Shown: positions 1-10,099 of the stretch, piece after piece
How positions within the stretch are numbered: position 1 is the first letter of the stretch
How the letters are laid out: each line of letters starts with the position of its first letter
Origin: Plumapathes pennacea
Lineage: Eukaryota; Cnidaria; Anthozoa; Antipatharia; Myriopathidae
NCBI GenBank assembly: GCA_964036295.1
Contig: OZ038473.1
Span: forward strand, 5,301,501-5,365,500
DNA: 64,000 nucleotides
Direction of reading: 5' to 3'
The notes under the pieces: generated by a model
The model's input: the letters and a program-made list of their open reading frames with translations, nothing else
Told to the model about the DNA's origin: nothing
Databases searched by the model: none
Position numbers and translations under genes: made by a program

Positions 1-65
1 GTCCGATTTGGACTGATTGGAATGAAGCGTCGGGAACACTGTGGTTCTTTTCAAAGAGGAACACA

Positions 66-405
66 GTGATCCTGACCAGTTTTCATATTTCGGAACACAT
101 AGGACTAATGTGTCCCGATCCGTGTCCGATTTGTTCCAATTATGTGTTCCGATCCGAGCGAAACGGTCCCGATGATTTTCCATTTTTCGGAACATTGCAA
201 TCCACCAACGATTTGTTCCGATTTGCATGTTCCGATCCAAGGACCGAAACGGTCCCGATTATTTTTCATGTTGCGCAACATTACGATCCAATAATGATTT
301 GTTTCGATTGTGTGTTCCGATTCGAGGCCCGAAACAGTCCGACAAAGAGTTTCGGAACTAATTGTTCCATCGTCTCTGATGTGTCTCGGATAGAACTTCG
401 GTAAG
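66..405. repeat. ~86-bp degenerate tandem repeat
   Basis: The word AAACGGTCCCGAT recurs at 161 and 247 and, mutated, at 332, so the spacing is 85-86 bp. The intervening text (TGTTCCGATCC, GATTTGTTCCGA) also repeats. About four diverged units are visible. The open plus-strand frame over this stretch is probably a by-product of the repeat. Confidence 0.7.
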
Positions 406-529
406 TCTGGGTAGTTCTTGTTGCTCGCACAGTAAAACTATTGCTTTACACTTGTAGATAGATACTTATAGATAGGCACAGAATTCAGAACGTTTAAACC
501 TACTTTCACTGAAGCTGTGCGTCTAAAGT

Positions 530-690
530 ATAAATTGTCAGTGAAAGTGAATTAGAGCAGTGACTACAGCCTCTTAGAGTTTCATTGCTTTATCGATTAA
601 GAGATGGTCACTACTTCGCTTCACTTTCTTAGGCTACATAGCGGTTAAGATGGATAAGACGGATATAGCGGATATGGCTGCCTATGCGCC
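530..690 (+). repeat. Left inverted block of the SF3-helicase element
   Basis: It includes ATCGATTAAGAGATGGTCAC, then CACTTTCTTAGGCTACATAGCGG, and ends with GACGGATATAGCGGATATGG at about 658-677. The reverse complement of this order is found three times between 4.6 and 5.27 kb, and again as arms of the palindrome at 5168-6081. Confidence 0.65.
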
Positions 691-959
691 AATTATTTAT
701 GGCCACATAGTCAACGTGTGGTCCTTCGTGAAATCCCTCAGTTGCGAAAACTCAGAGAAAGTCAACTTTATTGAACATCCGATTGATGAGTGTTATTATG
801 CGCGGTTTCAGACAGTGTATGAAGTGCGTTTTGAAACTTTCTTGTCCAGACAAAATCACTCATGCCTGGTCACCTGGGATTCTTTAACACAAAGGCTTTG
901 CTCACTTGTTCAGACTTGTTCAAAACTGACGTTTTTTACTGGTCAGTTTATAATTGAAT

Positions 960-1844
960 CTATAGTGTCCGAGGCAGTGTAGGTTCTTGTTCGGGCAACA
1001 ACAAGGCAAGATCACTCACACTGTGACCATCATCAAGGCTCGTGGTTTTGCTGGACGTGTTGGGGCACATTCCAGAGTCGTCGTCGACATTTTGGGCGAT
1101 GGTAGGCGGATAGTCGTCCAACCTTGCGATTAATGAAACTTCGTCGGGCGCAATGAGCTTCAGCTCCAACAGCATCTTTCTCTGGCACTCAACTGCATAC
1201 CGGACGTCGCGTGCGCTGTCCGTGGCCTCGTGGAACATTCGCAATTTGTTGATGTTGATTTCCATAAAATCCCTGCAGTTTTGCCCCTCGTTGGTCAGCG
1301 GTGGCAATATGGTCATCTCCCGATTCTGGTCAAATGTCTCCCGTTCTTTTGCTCGCAACCACCTTTTTTCGAAGACTGCTTCTACGCGTTTCTTGAGGGC
1401 GATGGTCTCCTCTTCCTTTTCTTTTTGATAGATCGCAAGCCTCCGTTTTACGGCGATCCTGTGGAGATGGGGTGGAATTCCTGGCACTGCTCTGAAGCTC
1501 GTCAAGTTCTTCTTCCTGCAGGAGACCCTCGGTGATGAGTGCCTGTTTTCTGTGTCCTTGCGCTCTCTCAGGAGTTGTTCTACTGCCTCAGTTTTTCCTT
1601 TGGACTCCTCCAGCAGCGTAGAGAGTTGCCAGTGCCTTAAACTGCCTGGTACGCTCTGCTTTAACTCGCGCTCCAGTTTCGTCTGTTCTTTGTGAGCCTC
1701 GTCGTCACTAGACTCCCCTTCAGAGCAGCGATCTTCAGTGTCTTCAGAATCACTTTCTGGTTCTGTGTCGGAGTCTGTTCGCGCCTCGGCCTCCCCCGCG
1801 TTTCCCTCTGGTTCCAGTGTGGCGGTACACATTCTCTGCAACAC
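960..1844 (-). CDS. Hypothetical acidic/coiled-coil protein (294 aa)
   Basis: I do not recognise this protein. The first ~60 residues are strongly acidic (TDSDTEPESDSEDTEDR). A charged, probably helical middle follows (EKEEETIALKKRVEAVFEKR) with coiled-coil character, then a less charged C-terminus. There is no membrane segment or catalytic motif. It is the most downstream of three co-oriented minus-strand ORFs inside the inverted-repeat-bounded region, so an accessory role in that element is the simplest guess. The length and codon-like composition support real coding. The start is the first ATG in frame; an upstream exon is possible. Confidence 0.5.
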   Translation of the reverse strand: MLQRMCTATLEPEGNAGEAEARTDSDTEPESDSEDTEDRCSEGESSDDEAHKEQTKLERELKQSVPGSLRHWQLSTLLEESKGKTEAVEQLLRERKDTENRHSSPRVSCRKKNLTSFRAVPGIPPHLHRIAVKRRLAIYQKEKEEETIALKKRVEAVFEKRWLRAKERETFDQNREMTILPPLTNEGQNCRDFMEININKLRMFHEATDSARDVRYAVECQRKMLLELKLIAPDEVSLIARLDDYPPTIAQNVDDDSGMCPNTSSKTTSLDDGHSVSDLALLLPEQEPTLPRTL

Positions 1845-2047
1845 AATACAAAACTATTATTTAAACACGATAATGTTTAAAGCTTGCGTCTTGTGGGGTG
1901 GTGTATAACAAAATAATGTAGGGCATAACTTGTAATATACTGAAATTTCCAAAAATATCTCAAGATATCCTGAAAGAGTTGTGTTAGTACCTAAAGATAT
2001 TACCCCTCTTCCGCCTCACCCATACCTTACCTCGAGTTCTGTCTCGT

Positions 2048-3351
2048 TCAAGCCACATGCACCATCGTCTTCCAATTCTCCGTGCTGTTGTTGTTGTTGT
2101 TGTTGTTGTTGGAGTCGGGCCGCAGGTTACGGTCGACAGCGTTACGAGCTGCCCAAACGATCACATCCATGGCATAATGACGAAGCCAATGGCTGGCGCC
2201 AGAAACTACATTTGGTAGAGATCTGAAGTGGTACTTGTAGAGGCGCTTGTCCATGGCACCTTGGTGTTCTTCTCCAAACTGGAGCTCTACTTGAGCATTG
2301 ATAAACATGGAGGCCCAGTTGATGAATGGTTGCGCGCTCTTCCACTTTGTATCGTGGAATGTGTATAGTCGCCTTGGCAGAGCAGTTTCCAGTCGTCCGG
2401 GTCTAACATGGCTCCGTACGCCTCATCCAGAAAAATGACCTCTGTGTTGACGTTAATCATAGCCTTGTTAAAGGCTTTCTGTTTCGAAACACGGGCAATT
2501 CTATTGAGTGACACGATCTGAAAGACGGGAGCAAATAGACTGGTTTTCCCACTATTTACTGCTCCGATCAGACAGGGTACAGGCCTCTTGTGCTCTTTCG
2601 CGACAAACAGTGTCATAAAGTCGTCGCAGAACTGTCCAATTTCTTCCTTGCTTAGACTGTTGACCAATATATCTTTGAAGTACTTTGGGTCTGGTTCTGT
2701 CTCGTGGTCATATGGCACAAATGCACGTGGGGACTTGTGGCCAATCTCGTGGGTCTTGACTGCTCCCTGTAGAAACATCTTTTCCTTAAACAACCAGCAC
2801 CAGCCGTCGTTAACTTCCACGACATCGCGCAAGATCTGAAACTGCGGAATGATGCGATTATCTGCGTCGCTCAACAGGGGAAGTACACGGCTTATGTACT
2901 GGACGAGACGATCTTTAAATGTCTCATTTCCCAGAAGGCTGTGGAGAAATTTCTTCAAGCTGCACAGGTAGCTGTACGTAAATTTTTCTCGTTCACTCTT
3001 CTTGTATATGTCTCCACGGTTTGCAGCGTATCCAAGTTTGGCCATCAATAACGAGATGTCGTTACACAGGACCGTGGCTGGGCACGAAAAGGGCTTAGAA
3101 ACTACACTCTGCAAGCACTTGCTTGAACTGGAATCGTGCCCTTCAACCGGCAGATCAAAGCGGTCGATAGTGAGCCCAGCATTGCGCAGAGTTCGCAGCG
3201 CCGCCGACAGTTGCGACATGAACGGCGATTCGTGTGCCACACTCAACCTGACAACATTCTCTGACTCTTTCGAGGATCCTTGCGACGTATTTAAATCATC
3301 GTCAACTCCAGCGACCGTTTCTAGAAGAGACCTAAACATGGAAAAGAACAC
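2048..3351 (-). pseudogene. Superfamily 3 helicase (parvovirus NS1-like ATPase domain), frameshifted
   Basis: The first frame (3351-2287) has a helical N-terminal region of ~250 residues. Then come a Walker A P-loop (GAVNSGKTS, residues 263-271), a conserved block after it, and a Walker B (VIFLDEA, about 305-311). This order is that of SF3 helicases, ATP-driven DNA unwinding motors of small DNA viruses and some mobile elements. The rest of the domain, including the region expected to hold motif C and the conserved tail, lies in a different minus-strand frame (2308-2048 and just upstream of it). A single frameshift at about 2330-2365 therefore separates the two halves. No HUH nickase motif is visible upstream. 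A (GTT)n run at 2089-2111 encodes an asparagine stretch near the end. A plausible acceptor (TTTAG|G, about 3333) and a donor (TTAG|GTGAGC, about 3583) suggest the gene was spliced to an upstream exon. The SF3 assignment is firm for the ATPase motifs. The wider family, which I recall as multicopy in corals, is from memory. Confidence 0.72.
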
Positions 3352-3604
3352 GAGTTAAAAAGAACGACAAACACCCACGTATAGTGTATCAAATCGCACA
3401 CGAAGCGCACATGTTGTGTCAGGAGCATTGAAATGATTTTGAAAGTAAATAATATGGTTTCCTTTACGCATCAAAATCTCCATTCAAGGTTGCGCACGAG
3501 AATACGCCAGAACAGCAACTGGCTTTACGAGTGAGCACACAAAGTTTACGTTTAAAATTTTTAAAGTTGAACAGCTCACCTAAGAGAGTGGTGATACGTG
3601 GACA

Positions 3605-4195
3605 TCACGAGCTGCTCCATAAATTGGTTCTTGTGATCTTAAGGATCTTAAGGCAGAGTTTGTTTAAAGAGTCTGATCCACTCTCTCGTGTCGTGCGCGC
3701 AGTCGTTACTTCAAGTCCACATTTCAATAAAACTGATTGAATGGACACAGGACTCGCCGCAACACCATTTCTAGTTTGGCAAGCTATCCATTTAGCAATG
3801 GCAGGAAAGATCTTTTTGTTCGCTAAGACAGCCACGTTTGTTCCTTGGCTCAATATTGGGGTCTCGCTATCCTCCATTTCCAGATCATCTTCATCACTTG
3901 CTTTCTTGCCACGCCCTTTCTTTTTGCCCTTGTTCGCGGTACTTTCGCACGTGGTAATGGCGGAGAAAAAGAACGAATTGTCTTTCAGACTTTTAAGTGT
4001 CTTGTCGCACGAATCACGCTTCTCGCAAATCCACCTCCAGGCGTTGTCAATTTGGTCATCTTCAACGCGCCAAATGCACTTGATCGCAATAATTGAACAT
4101 TTCTTCTCCACTACTGGTAACACGTTACACTCAGCAACGCCGAGGATCACTTTGTTGTTTAACTGCCAGCACGGTCTTGCCATGGAGCTGGTCAC
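3605..4195 (-). CDS. Hypothetical protein upstream of the SF3 helicase (196 aa)
   Basis: Unrecognised. The N-terminal half has W/C-rich segments (IAIKCIWRVEDDQIDNAWRW). The middle carries a basic, nuclear-localisation-like run (KGKKKGRGKKASDEDD) followed by acidic residues. It lies ~250 bp upstream of the helicase frame on the same strand. A consensus donor (TTAG|GTGAGC at about 3583) sits just past its stop in another frame, so this may be the 5' exon of the helicase gene with a small frameshift near its end. The start is the first ATG. The function is unknown. Confidence 0.45.
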   Translation of the reverse strand: MTSSMARPCWQLNNKVILGVAECNVLPVVEKKCSIIAIKCIWRVEDDQIDNAWRWICEKRDSCDKTLKSLKDNSFFFSAITTCESTANKGKKKGRGKKASDEDDLEMEDSETPILSQGTNVAVLANKKIFPAIAKWIACQTRNGVAASPVSIQSVLLKCGLEVTTARTTRESGSDSLNKLCLKILKITRTNLWSSS

Positions 4196-4339
4196 GACGA
4201 ACTGGTCACAATACTGGCTTCACAGCTCCTTTTATGAACTTTGAACGAAATCGATGCAAATTAACAAAACTAATTCCCCCTGGTACAATCTCATTGGTGC
4301 GTTTGCACTTGTCGCGTAACATGGGCATATTTCACATAT

Positions 4340-5105
4340 ACTATACAGTGGTTTGAAGTCTCTTGTGTGTTTAGATGAGATAATAACGATGCCAGAATCT
4401 GGGAGCATATGGTCAATAAGCATGCTTGTTCTTTGGTTGGAATGAATACTAGTCCCCGTGTGGTTTAGATAAGATAATAAAGATGTCAGAATCTGGTACC
4501 ATATGGTCAATTAGCATATTCTTTCACGGCTATACAATGGCTTGAATAGAATACTAGTCCCCTGTGTGTTTAGATGAGTCAATGATTCCAGAATCTGAAA
4601 GCATATGGTCAATAATTTGATTTTATCATATCCGCTATATCCGTCTTGTCCATCTTAACCTCTATGTATCCAGAGAAAGTTAAAGGAAGTAGTGACAAGC
4701 TCTGATCGATTAACTAGTCCCCCGTGCGTTTAGATGAGTCAACGATTCCAGAACTGAAAGCATATGGTCAATAAGCATGTTCTTTGAAGGACTACACAGT
4801 TGTTTGTCTAGAATATGTCCTCTGTGGATGTGATGCGTTTGATATTTGACTATACACTAGTTTCAATAAAAAAATGGTGATTTTGATTTTACCATATCCG
4901 CTTTATCCGTCTGCTCCATCTTAACTGCTATGTAGCCAGGAAAGAAAAGGGACGCAATGACAAGCTCTGATTGATAAACTAGTCCCCTTGTGTTTAGATG
5001 AGTCAACGATTCCAGAACTGAAAGCATATGGCCAATAAGCATGTTCTTTGAAGGACTATACATTTGTTTGACTAAAATATGTCCGCCGTGCATGTGATGC
5101 GTTTG
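4340..5105. repeat. Subterminal direct repeats of the SF3 element
   Basis: The segment ACTAGTCCCC..GTGTTTAGATGAG..CCAGAA..GAAAGCATATGGTCAATAAGCATG recurs, with variations, at about 4367, 4447, 4550, 4713 and 4979, interleaved with inverted end blocks. The irregular spacing suggests repeated local duplication rather than a simple satellite. Confidence 0.65.
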
Positions 5106-5167
5106 ATATATGACTATACAGTAGTTTCAATGAAATAATGGTGGTTTGATTTTACCATATCCGCTAT

Positions 5168-5581
5168 ATCCGTCTGCTCCATCTTAACTGCTATGCAGTC
5201 AGGGAAAGTGAAGAGAAGCAGTGACCAGCTTTTAATCGATAGATCAAAATTCTAAGAGACCATTGAAGCGGAAAAGATTAATTAGACAAGTAGAAAGGCT
5301 ATAGCTGAATATTTAAGGTCTCATCACTGCTAGACCTCATTTTCACTGTAACATAGCGGATAGCACTGACAAGACGGACAAAACGGACATAGCTGAATAT
5401 TAATTTAAGGGATTGTCACTGCTCTACCTCACTTTCACTGTATACATAGCGGATAGGACTGATGAGACGGACAGAACGGATATTGTTGAATATCACCCCT
5501 TTGTTTTTTACAAACTATTTTTATTGATTACTTACTTATTTACTTAATTAATTAAATAACAATAGTAATAATAAAAAGAAA

Positions 5582-5619
<38 letters not shown>

Positions 5620-6081
5620 TATTATTATTATCATTATTATCATTGTTATTATTACTATTGTTATTATTATTATTATCATTATTATTTAATTAATCAATTA
5701 GAATAGTATCTGAAAAACAAAATGGTAATAAATTTAGCTATATCCGTTCTGTCCGTCTCATCAGTGCTATCCGCTATGTATACATTGAAAGTGAGGTAGA
5801 GCAGTGATAAGCCTTTAAATTTATATTCAACTATATCCGTTCTGTCTGTCTCATCAGTGCTATCCGCTATGTATAGTGAAAGTGAGGCCTAGCAGAGATG
5901 AGACCTTAAAATATTCAGCTATAGCATTTCTACCTGTCTAATTCATCTTCTCCGCTACATAGCCAGTGGAAGTGAACTGGACAATGACTATGGTCTCTTA
6001 GAGTTTTAATCTATCGATTAAGAGCTGGTCACTGCTTCCCTTCATTTTTTCTGGCTACATAGCAGTTACGATGGAGCAGTC
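5168..6081. repeat. ~0.9-kb long palindrome (fold-back)
   Basis: The left arm (5168-5510) and right arm (about 5735-6081) are inverted copies. For example CTGCTCCATCTTAACTGCTA at 5172 faces TAGCAGTTACGATGGAGCAG at 6060, and GTGACCAGCTTTTAATCGAT at 5220 faces ATCGATTAAGAGCTGGTCAC at 6024. The centre is an (AAT/ATT)n-rich stretch at 5520-5700. The arms repeat the end block of the neighbouring SF3 element, so this may be two element ends fused head to head. Confidence 0.75.
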
Positions 6082-6172
6082 TTACAGGAAAGTGATCAAA
6101 TTATTTAGAAAGACAAGAATAATTCGAGATGCTGTCAAATCATACATTAAGAAGTGCATTCCAAGTTCATCT

Positions 6173-6560
6173 AAGCTCAAACTTGGGATCATTATCGCTT
6201 TCTGGGCACGGAGCCTTATATAAAAACAAAGAATAACACAAGAAAAAGACCCTCTATGTAAGTGTACTGTTTTACATAGCCGTTCTAAGGATTCTTACAG
6301 AGCCGTTCTAAGGATTCTTACAGAGCCACACTAAGGATTCTTACAGAGCCGTTCTAAGGATTCTTACAGAGCCACTCTAAGGATTCTCACAGAGCCGTTC
6401 TAAGGATTCTTACAGAGCCGTTCTAAGGATTCTTACAGAGCCGTTCTAAGGATTCTTACAAAGCCACTCTATCAATTCTTACAGAACCGCTTTAAGACCT
6501 CGTTTCAAGTTATATAACAAATCCAAATTTGGGGGGAGGGGACGGAAACCCGGGGAGGGG
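6173..6560 (+). repeat. Left long inverted end with 23-bp tandem repeat
   Basis: About nine copies of a 23-bp unit (core CCGTTCTAAGGATTCTTACA) occupy 6281-6490 and alternate between CCGTTCTAAGG and CCACTCTAAGG versions. A G-rich segment follows at 6530-6570. Confidence 0.8.
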
Positions 6561-7232
6561 TGGAGAAAATGTTGGAAAATGATCATACCCATCGTACTAA
6601 TGCGCCCCATTTGGTGTTTGACTATCGTTTTTATGCATGGTTTGTCAAATGAGAAGAAGAAACAACAAAGTCCATTTAAACCACCAACTGTTTTTATTTT
6701 TCAACAATCAACAGCTCTGAATAAAGCAGAATAAAATAAGGGTTTATAATGGCAGTGGGTGAAATGTAGTCTGAAAATGTTTGATACTGAAATTGGCACT
6801 AAATCACGATTATTGAGGTGTATGGGATCGAGCAGTTTGTGATTCGAGTTTTGAGTTTTGTTGTTGTTGTTTGGTTGGTTGTTTGTTTCTGTTGCAGAAA
6901 ACAAACGTTCACTAGAAGACGCAGGGAGAGACGGTGGGAAAAATATCCCGGATGTTTGTCAACGTAACTTTACAAAAAAGTACCGAGTCTGAAACGAACA
7001 TAAATAACTTGGCATTATAATTCTCGTATGGGTAGCAAATCAATTGTACATGCAATAAGAAGAAATTAAATGTATACAAAAATGAAGTGGCTAAGTATAC
7101 GAAAGCCTTCCTCTCTCTTCTTTCTGAGCATCTGTGGAACCTATGTTCACGAGTAGTACACAGGCTCTTTTGTAATAGGTAAATAAATCAATACATAAAC
7201 TGAAAAGTAAAACCTGCGGTACATTTGAGCCT

Positions 7233-7626
7233 TCATTTTTCCTTTTTGTCTTTATTTTTTCTCCTCGCTGATGGTGTTCTGTTGTCTTTTCTTCTCCTTT
7301 TATTGCCGCGGCTGTTGTCACTCCCGGCTTTCGTCTCGTCCTCCTCTTCCTTCTTGTCCTTCTCTTCCTTCTCGTCCTCCTCTTCCTTCTTGTCTTTCTC
7401 TTCCTTCTCGTCCTCCTCTTCCTTCTTGTCCTTCTCTTCCTTCTCGTCCTCCTCTTCCTTCTTGTCCTTCTCTCCTTGAAATATGATTCAAATGAACATC
7501 AATCAAATAAGCATTCAAACACAGTTTTACTAATACATTGATGATTTTTAAATATATGTTATTTTTAGTAAACTACTAAAAATATAGAAATGTGAAAATC
7601 ATCACCGTTATTGTTAATATAAATAT

Positions 7627-7715
<89 letters not shown>

Positions 7716-8712
7716 ATAGTAGTAGTAAGTAGTAGTAGTATTGTATGTAAAATGTACACTTAAAGGACTGTTACCATCATTAGACACATCGTCTGAGGCT
7801 GAGGCTGAGGCTGCTGGGCTTTGGCTCCTTGCCAAAGGAAAATTCCCCATCAGTGAAACCTGCAAAATATAAGAAAAGGTAAGGTGAATACACAGCCTAC
7901 ATGCAAAGACAGATTCCAGTTGGGTCTCAAGTCAGATGATTGACACTACAATATCTACAATGTATCTCAGTGTTCAGTGTATCCATGGCTACAATGTAGT
8001 TACCTACAACTATACATCTATGCTTGTACTCACTGGAGTATGCAGAAGAGCACGTGCTTCGTTTTCATCCTAAAAAAAACATGCCTGCGTTAATGAATGC
8101 CTGTGAACGGCTTACTGTATTTTGCGAAACGAAACGAAATGAAACGAAATAGAACGAAATGAGCAGAATGACTACCTAGTATAAATGAAAGAGTGTGCAG
8201 CCGACAGATAAACAAATGCTGATGGCTTCGGCAATCATTAAGAGACATATAAAGAGTATATACCTGTGCTTCGAATTTTAATGGCGAATTAAATTTGTAT
8301 TTTGCGAAACGATCTATATAACTAATGGTCGTGCTAGCTGACTGCATAGGTTTGTTAGCCTTGCTGAGTTATACATAATGTTATCATGATCTCCACATAA
8401 AATGGTATTACACTTTTGTTGTGTATATCCAACTATGATTGGATTGCTGAATGTTATATGACACATTGAGTTATTACTTAACTTTAAATAACTTACCCTT
8501 TCCATGACATTCACTGTCTCCTCTGTTGTAATGAGGTCACCATGTTTGATTACCTCATTTGGCCGTAATATAAATTGTATTACGGGTATTTTGACCCTTG
8601 TGCTGATGTGTGGAAATTTAATAATGGGTGAATTATATATGGGGTTACGGGGGCAATAAACTAGCGAATAGGATTGTGTAAAGAAATTGTGCATGTTAAT
8701 GCGTGATAACAT
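7233..8712 (-). CDS. Possible multi-exon minus-strand gene inside the 5.6-kb element
   Basis: Four segments have good splice boundaries read on the minus strand. The first is an open segment ending at 8497 before GTAAGTT, with coding text IPVIQFILRPNEVIKHGDL. The second is a 36-bp exon at 8069-8034 (poly-T then AG; donor GTGAGTAC) encoding DENEARALLHTP. The third is an 85-bp exon at 7859-7775 (TTTTGCAG; donor GTAACA) encoding a Ser/Ala-rich piece. The last starts at 7474 and encodes a highly charged Glu/Lys/Arg/Gly repeat. The first two junctions keep phase 0 and the third is phase 1. The terminal exon can be read in two frames, ending near 7318 or 7233. I recognise no domain. It could be a decayed transposon gene or a captured host gene. 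Confidence 0.35.
7325..7476. repeat. 36-bp purine/pyrimidine-strand minisatellite
   Basis: Units of CCTCCTCTTCCTTCTTGTC followed by CTTCTCTTCCTTCTCGT repeat about four times, giving an almost pure pyrimidine plus strand. Such mirror-symmetric tracts can form triplex structures. Confidence 0.8.
7629..7741. repeat. (GTA)n microsatellite
   Basis: Roughly 35 trinucleotide units with a few interruptions (GTG, ATA). The long Thr and Tyr runs predicted on the minus strand are translation artefacts of this repeat. Confidence 0.95.
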
Positions 8713-8804
8713 GTTGCAGCGCTAAATACGGTTGGGGTCGGGTTGTTGAACTGTGGGGAACGTGGTAAATGGGCAGAAATCTGGAATTGGTAACCTGTGG
8801 TGCA

Positions 8805-10095
8805 CAAGGAATTTCTTTTGCAAGAGTTGGACCTACTTTTGGTAAAATATTAATTGAATCTTTCAGCTATTAGATATCTGTGAGACAGAACCTTTGTGAC
8901 CTTAGACATTGACTTGAGTAACTACAAACAAACAATATTGATTATGACTTCTAGCCCTGTGACCAGGCTTTTTGTGAAACAGGACCTTGATAACCTGAGA
9001 GTTATTCTACCTGCTTTATATCATTTCCTCCAATTTGTGATTCTATTTGTTGATTAAGCTTTTTTTTGTTATGTTTAAATGTTTTAAAATTATTTGCACA
9101 AGGAATTTCTTTTGCAAGAGTTGGACCTACTTTTGGTAAAATATTAATTGAATCTTTCAGCTATTAGATATCTGTGAGACAGAACCTTTGTGACCTTAGA
9201 CATTGACTTGAGTAACTACAAACAAACAATATTGATTATGACTTCTAGCCCTGTGACCATGCTTTTTGTGAAACAGGACCTTGATAACCTGAGACATTGA
9301 CTTGAATTATTCTAACAGGCTCTTTGTGAAACAGGACCTTAATAACCTGATCTTAAGCAAGGACATTGACTTGAATTGCTATAAACAAAAACATTCAGGT
9401 GCTTAATTGATCAGGACCTCTGTGACCAGGTTCTACGTGAGCCAGGACCTTTGTGACCTGATCTTAAGCAAGGACATTGACTTGAATTACTACAAACAAA
9501 AACATTTAGGTGCTTAATTGATCAGGACCTCTGTGACCAGGTTCTACGTGAGCCAGGACCTTTGTGACCTGATCTTAAGCAAGGACATTGACTTGAATTA
9601 CTACAAACAAAAACATTTAGGTGCTTAATTGATCAGGACCTCTGTGACCAGGTTCTACGTGAGCCAGGACCTTTGTGACCTGATCTTAAGCAAGGACATT
9701 GACTTGAATTACTACAAACAAAAACATTTAGGTGCTTAATTGATCAGGACCTCTGTGACCAGGTTCTACGTGAGCCAGGACCTTTGTGACCTGATCTTAA
9801 GCAAGGACACTGACTTGAGTTACTACAAACAAATATTGACCAGGATCTTCGTGAGACAGGACCTTTGTGACCTGATACATTGAATTCAATCACTACAAAC
9901 AAAAATCATTTAGGTGCTTAATAGATCAGGACCTCTGTGACCAGGTTCTACGTGAGCCAGGACCTTTGTGATCTGATCTTAAGCAAGGACATTGACTTGA
10001 ACTACTACAAACGAAAATATTTTGGTGCTTAATTGATCAAGACCTCTGTGAGCTAGGACCTTTGTGACCTGATCTTAAGCAAGGACAAAATGTAC
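8805..10095. repeat. 111-bp minisatellite plus a ~293-bp duplicated block
   Basis: The word TTAAGCAAGGACATTGACTT recurs with 111-bp spacing at about 9355, 9466, 9577, 9688 and 9799. Each unit contains GACCTCTGTGACCAGGTTCT and GTGAGCCAGGACC. A segment beginning GCACAAGGAATTTCTTTTGC at 8801 is repeated at 9097. The repeats degenerate towards both ends. Confidence 0.9.
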
Positions 10096-10099
10096 TATA

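Larger units (their letters stand above)
505..5270 (-). mobile_element. Inverted-repeat-bounded element carrying an SF3 helicase gene
   Basis: A left block (about 530-690) contains CTACATAGCGGTTAAGATGG followed by GACGGATATAGCGGATAT. The same block is present in inverted orientation at about 4620-4710, 4880-4960 and 5140-5270. All three substantial ORFs between them (960-1844, about 2048-3351, 3605-4195) are on the minus strand, as expected of one transcription unit or element. I see no transposase, integrase or capsid. Exact termini and target-site duplication could not be fixed, because the right side holds several nested copies of the end sequence. It could be an unclassified DNA transposon or an endogenised virus-like replicon. 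Confidence 0.5.

Noticed and set aside
7565..7865. Long Thr- and Tyr-rich reading frames
   Set aside because: They are translations of the (GTA)n microsatellite in different frames.
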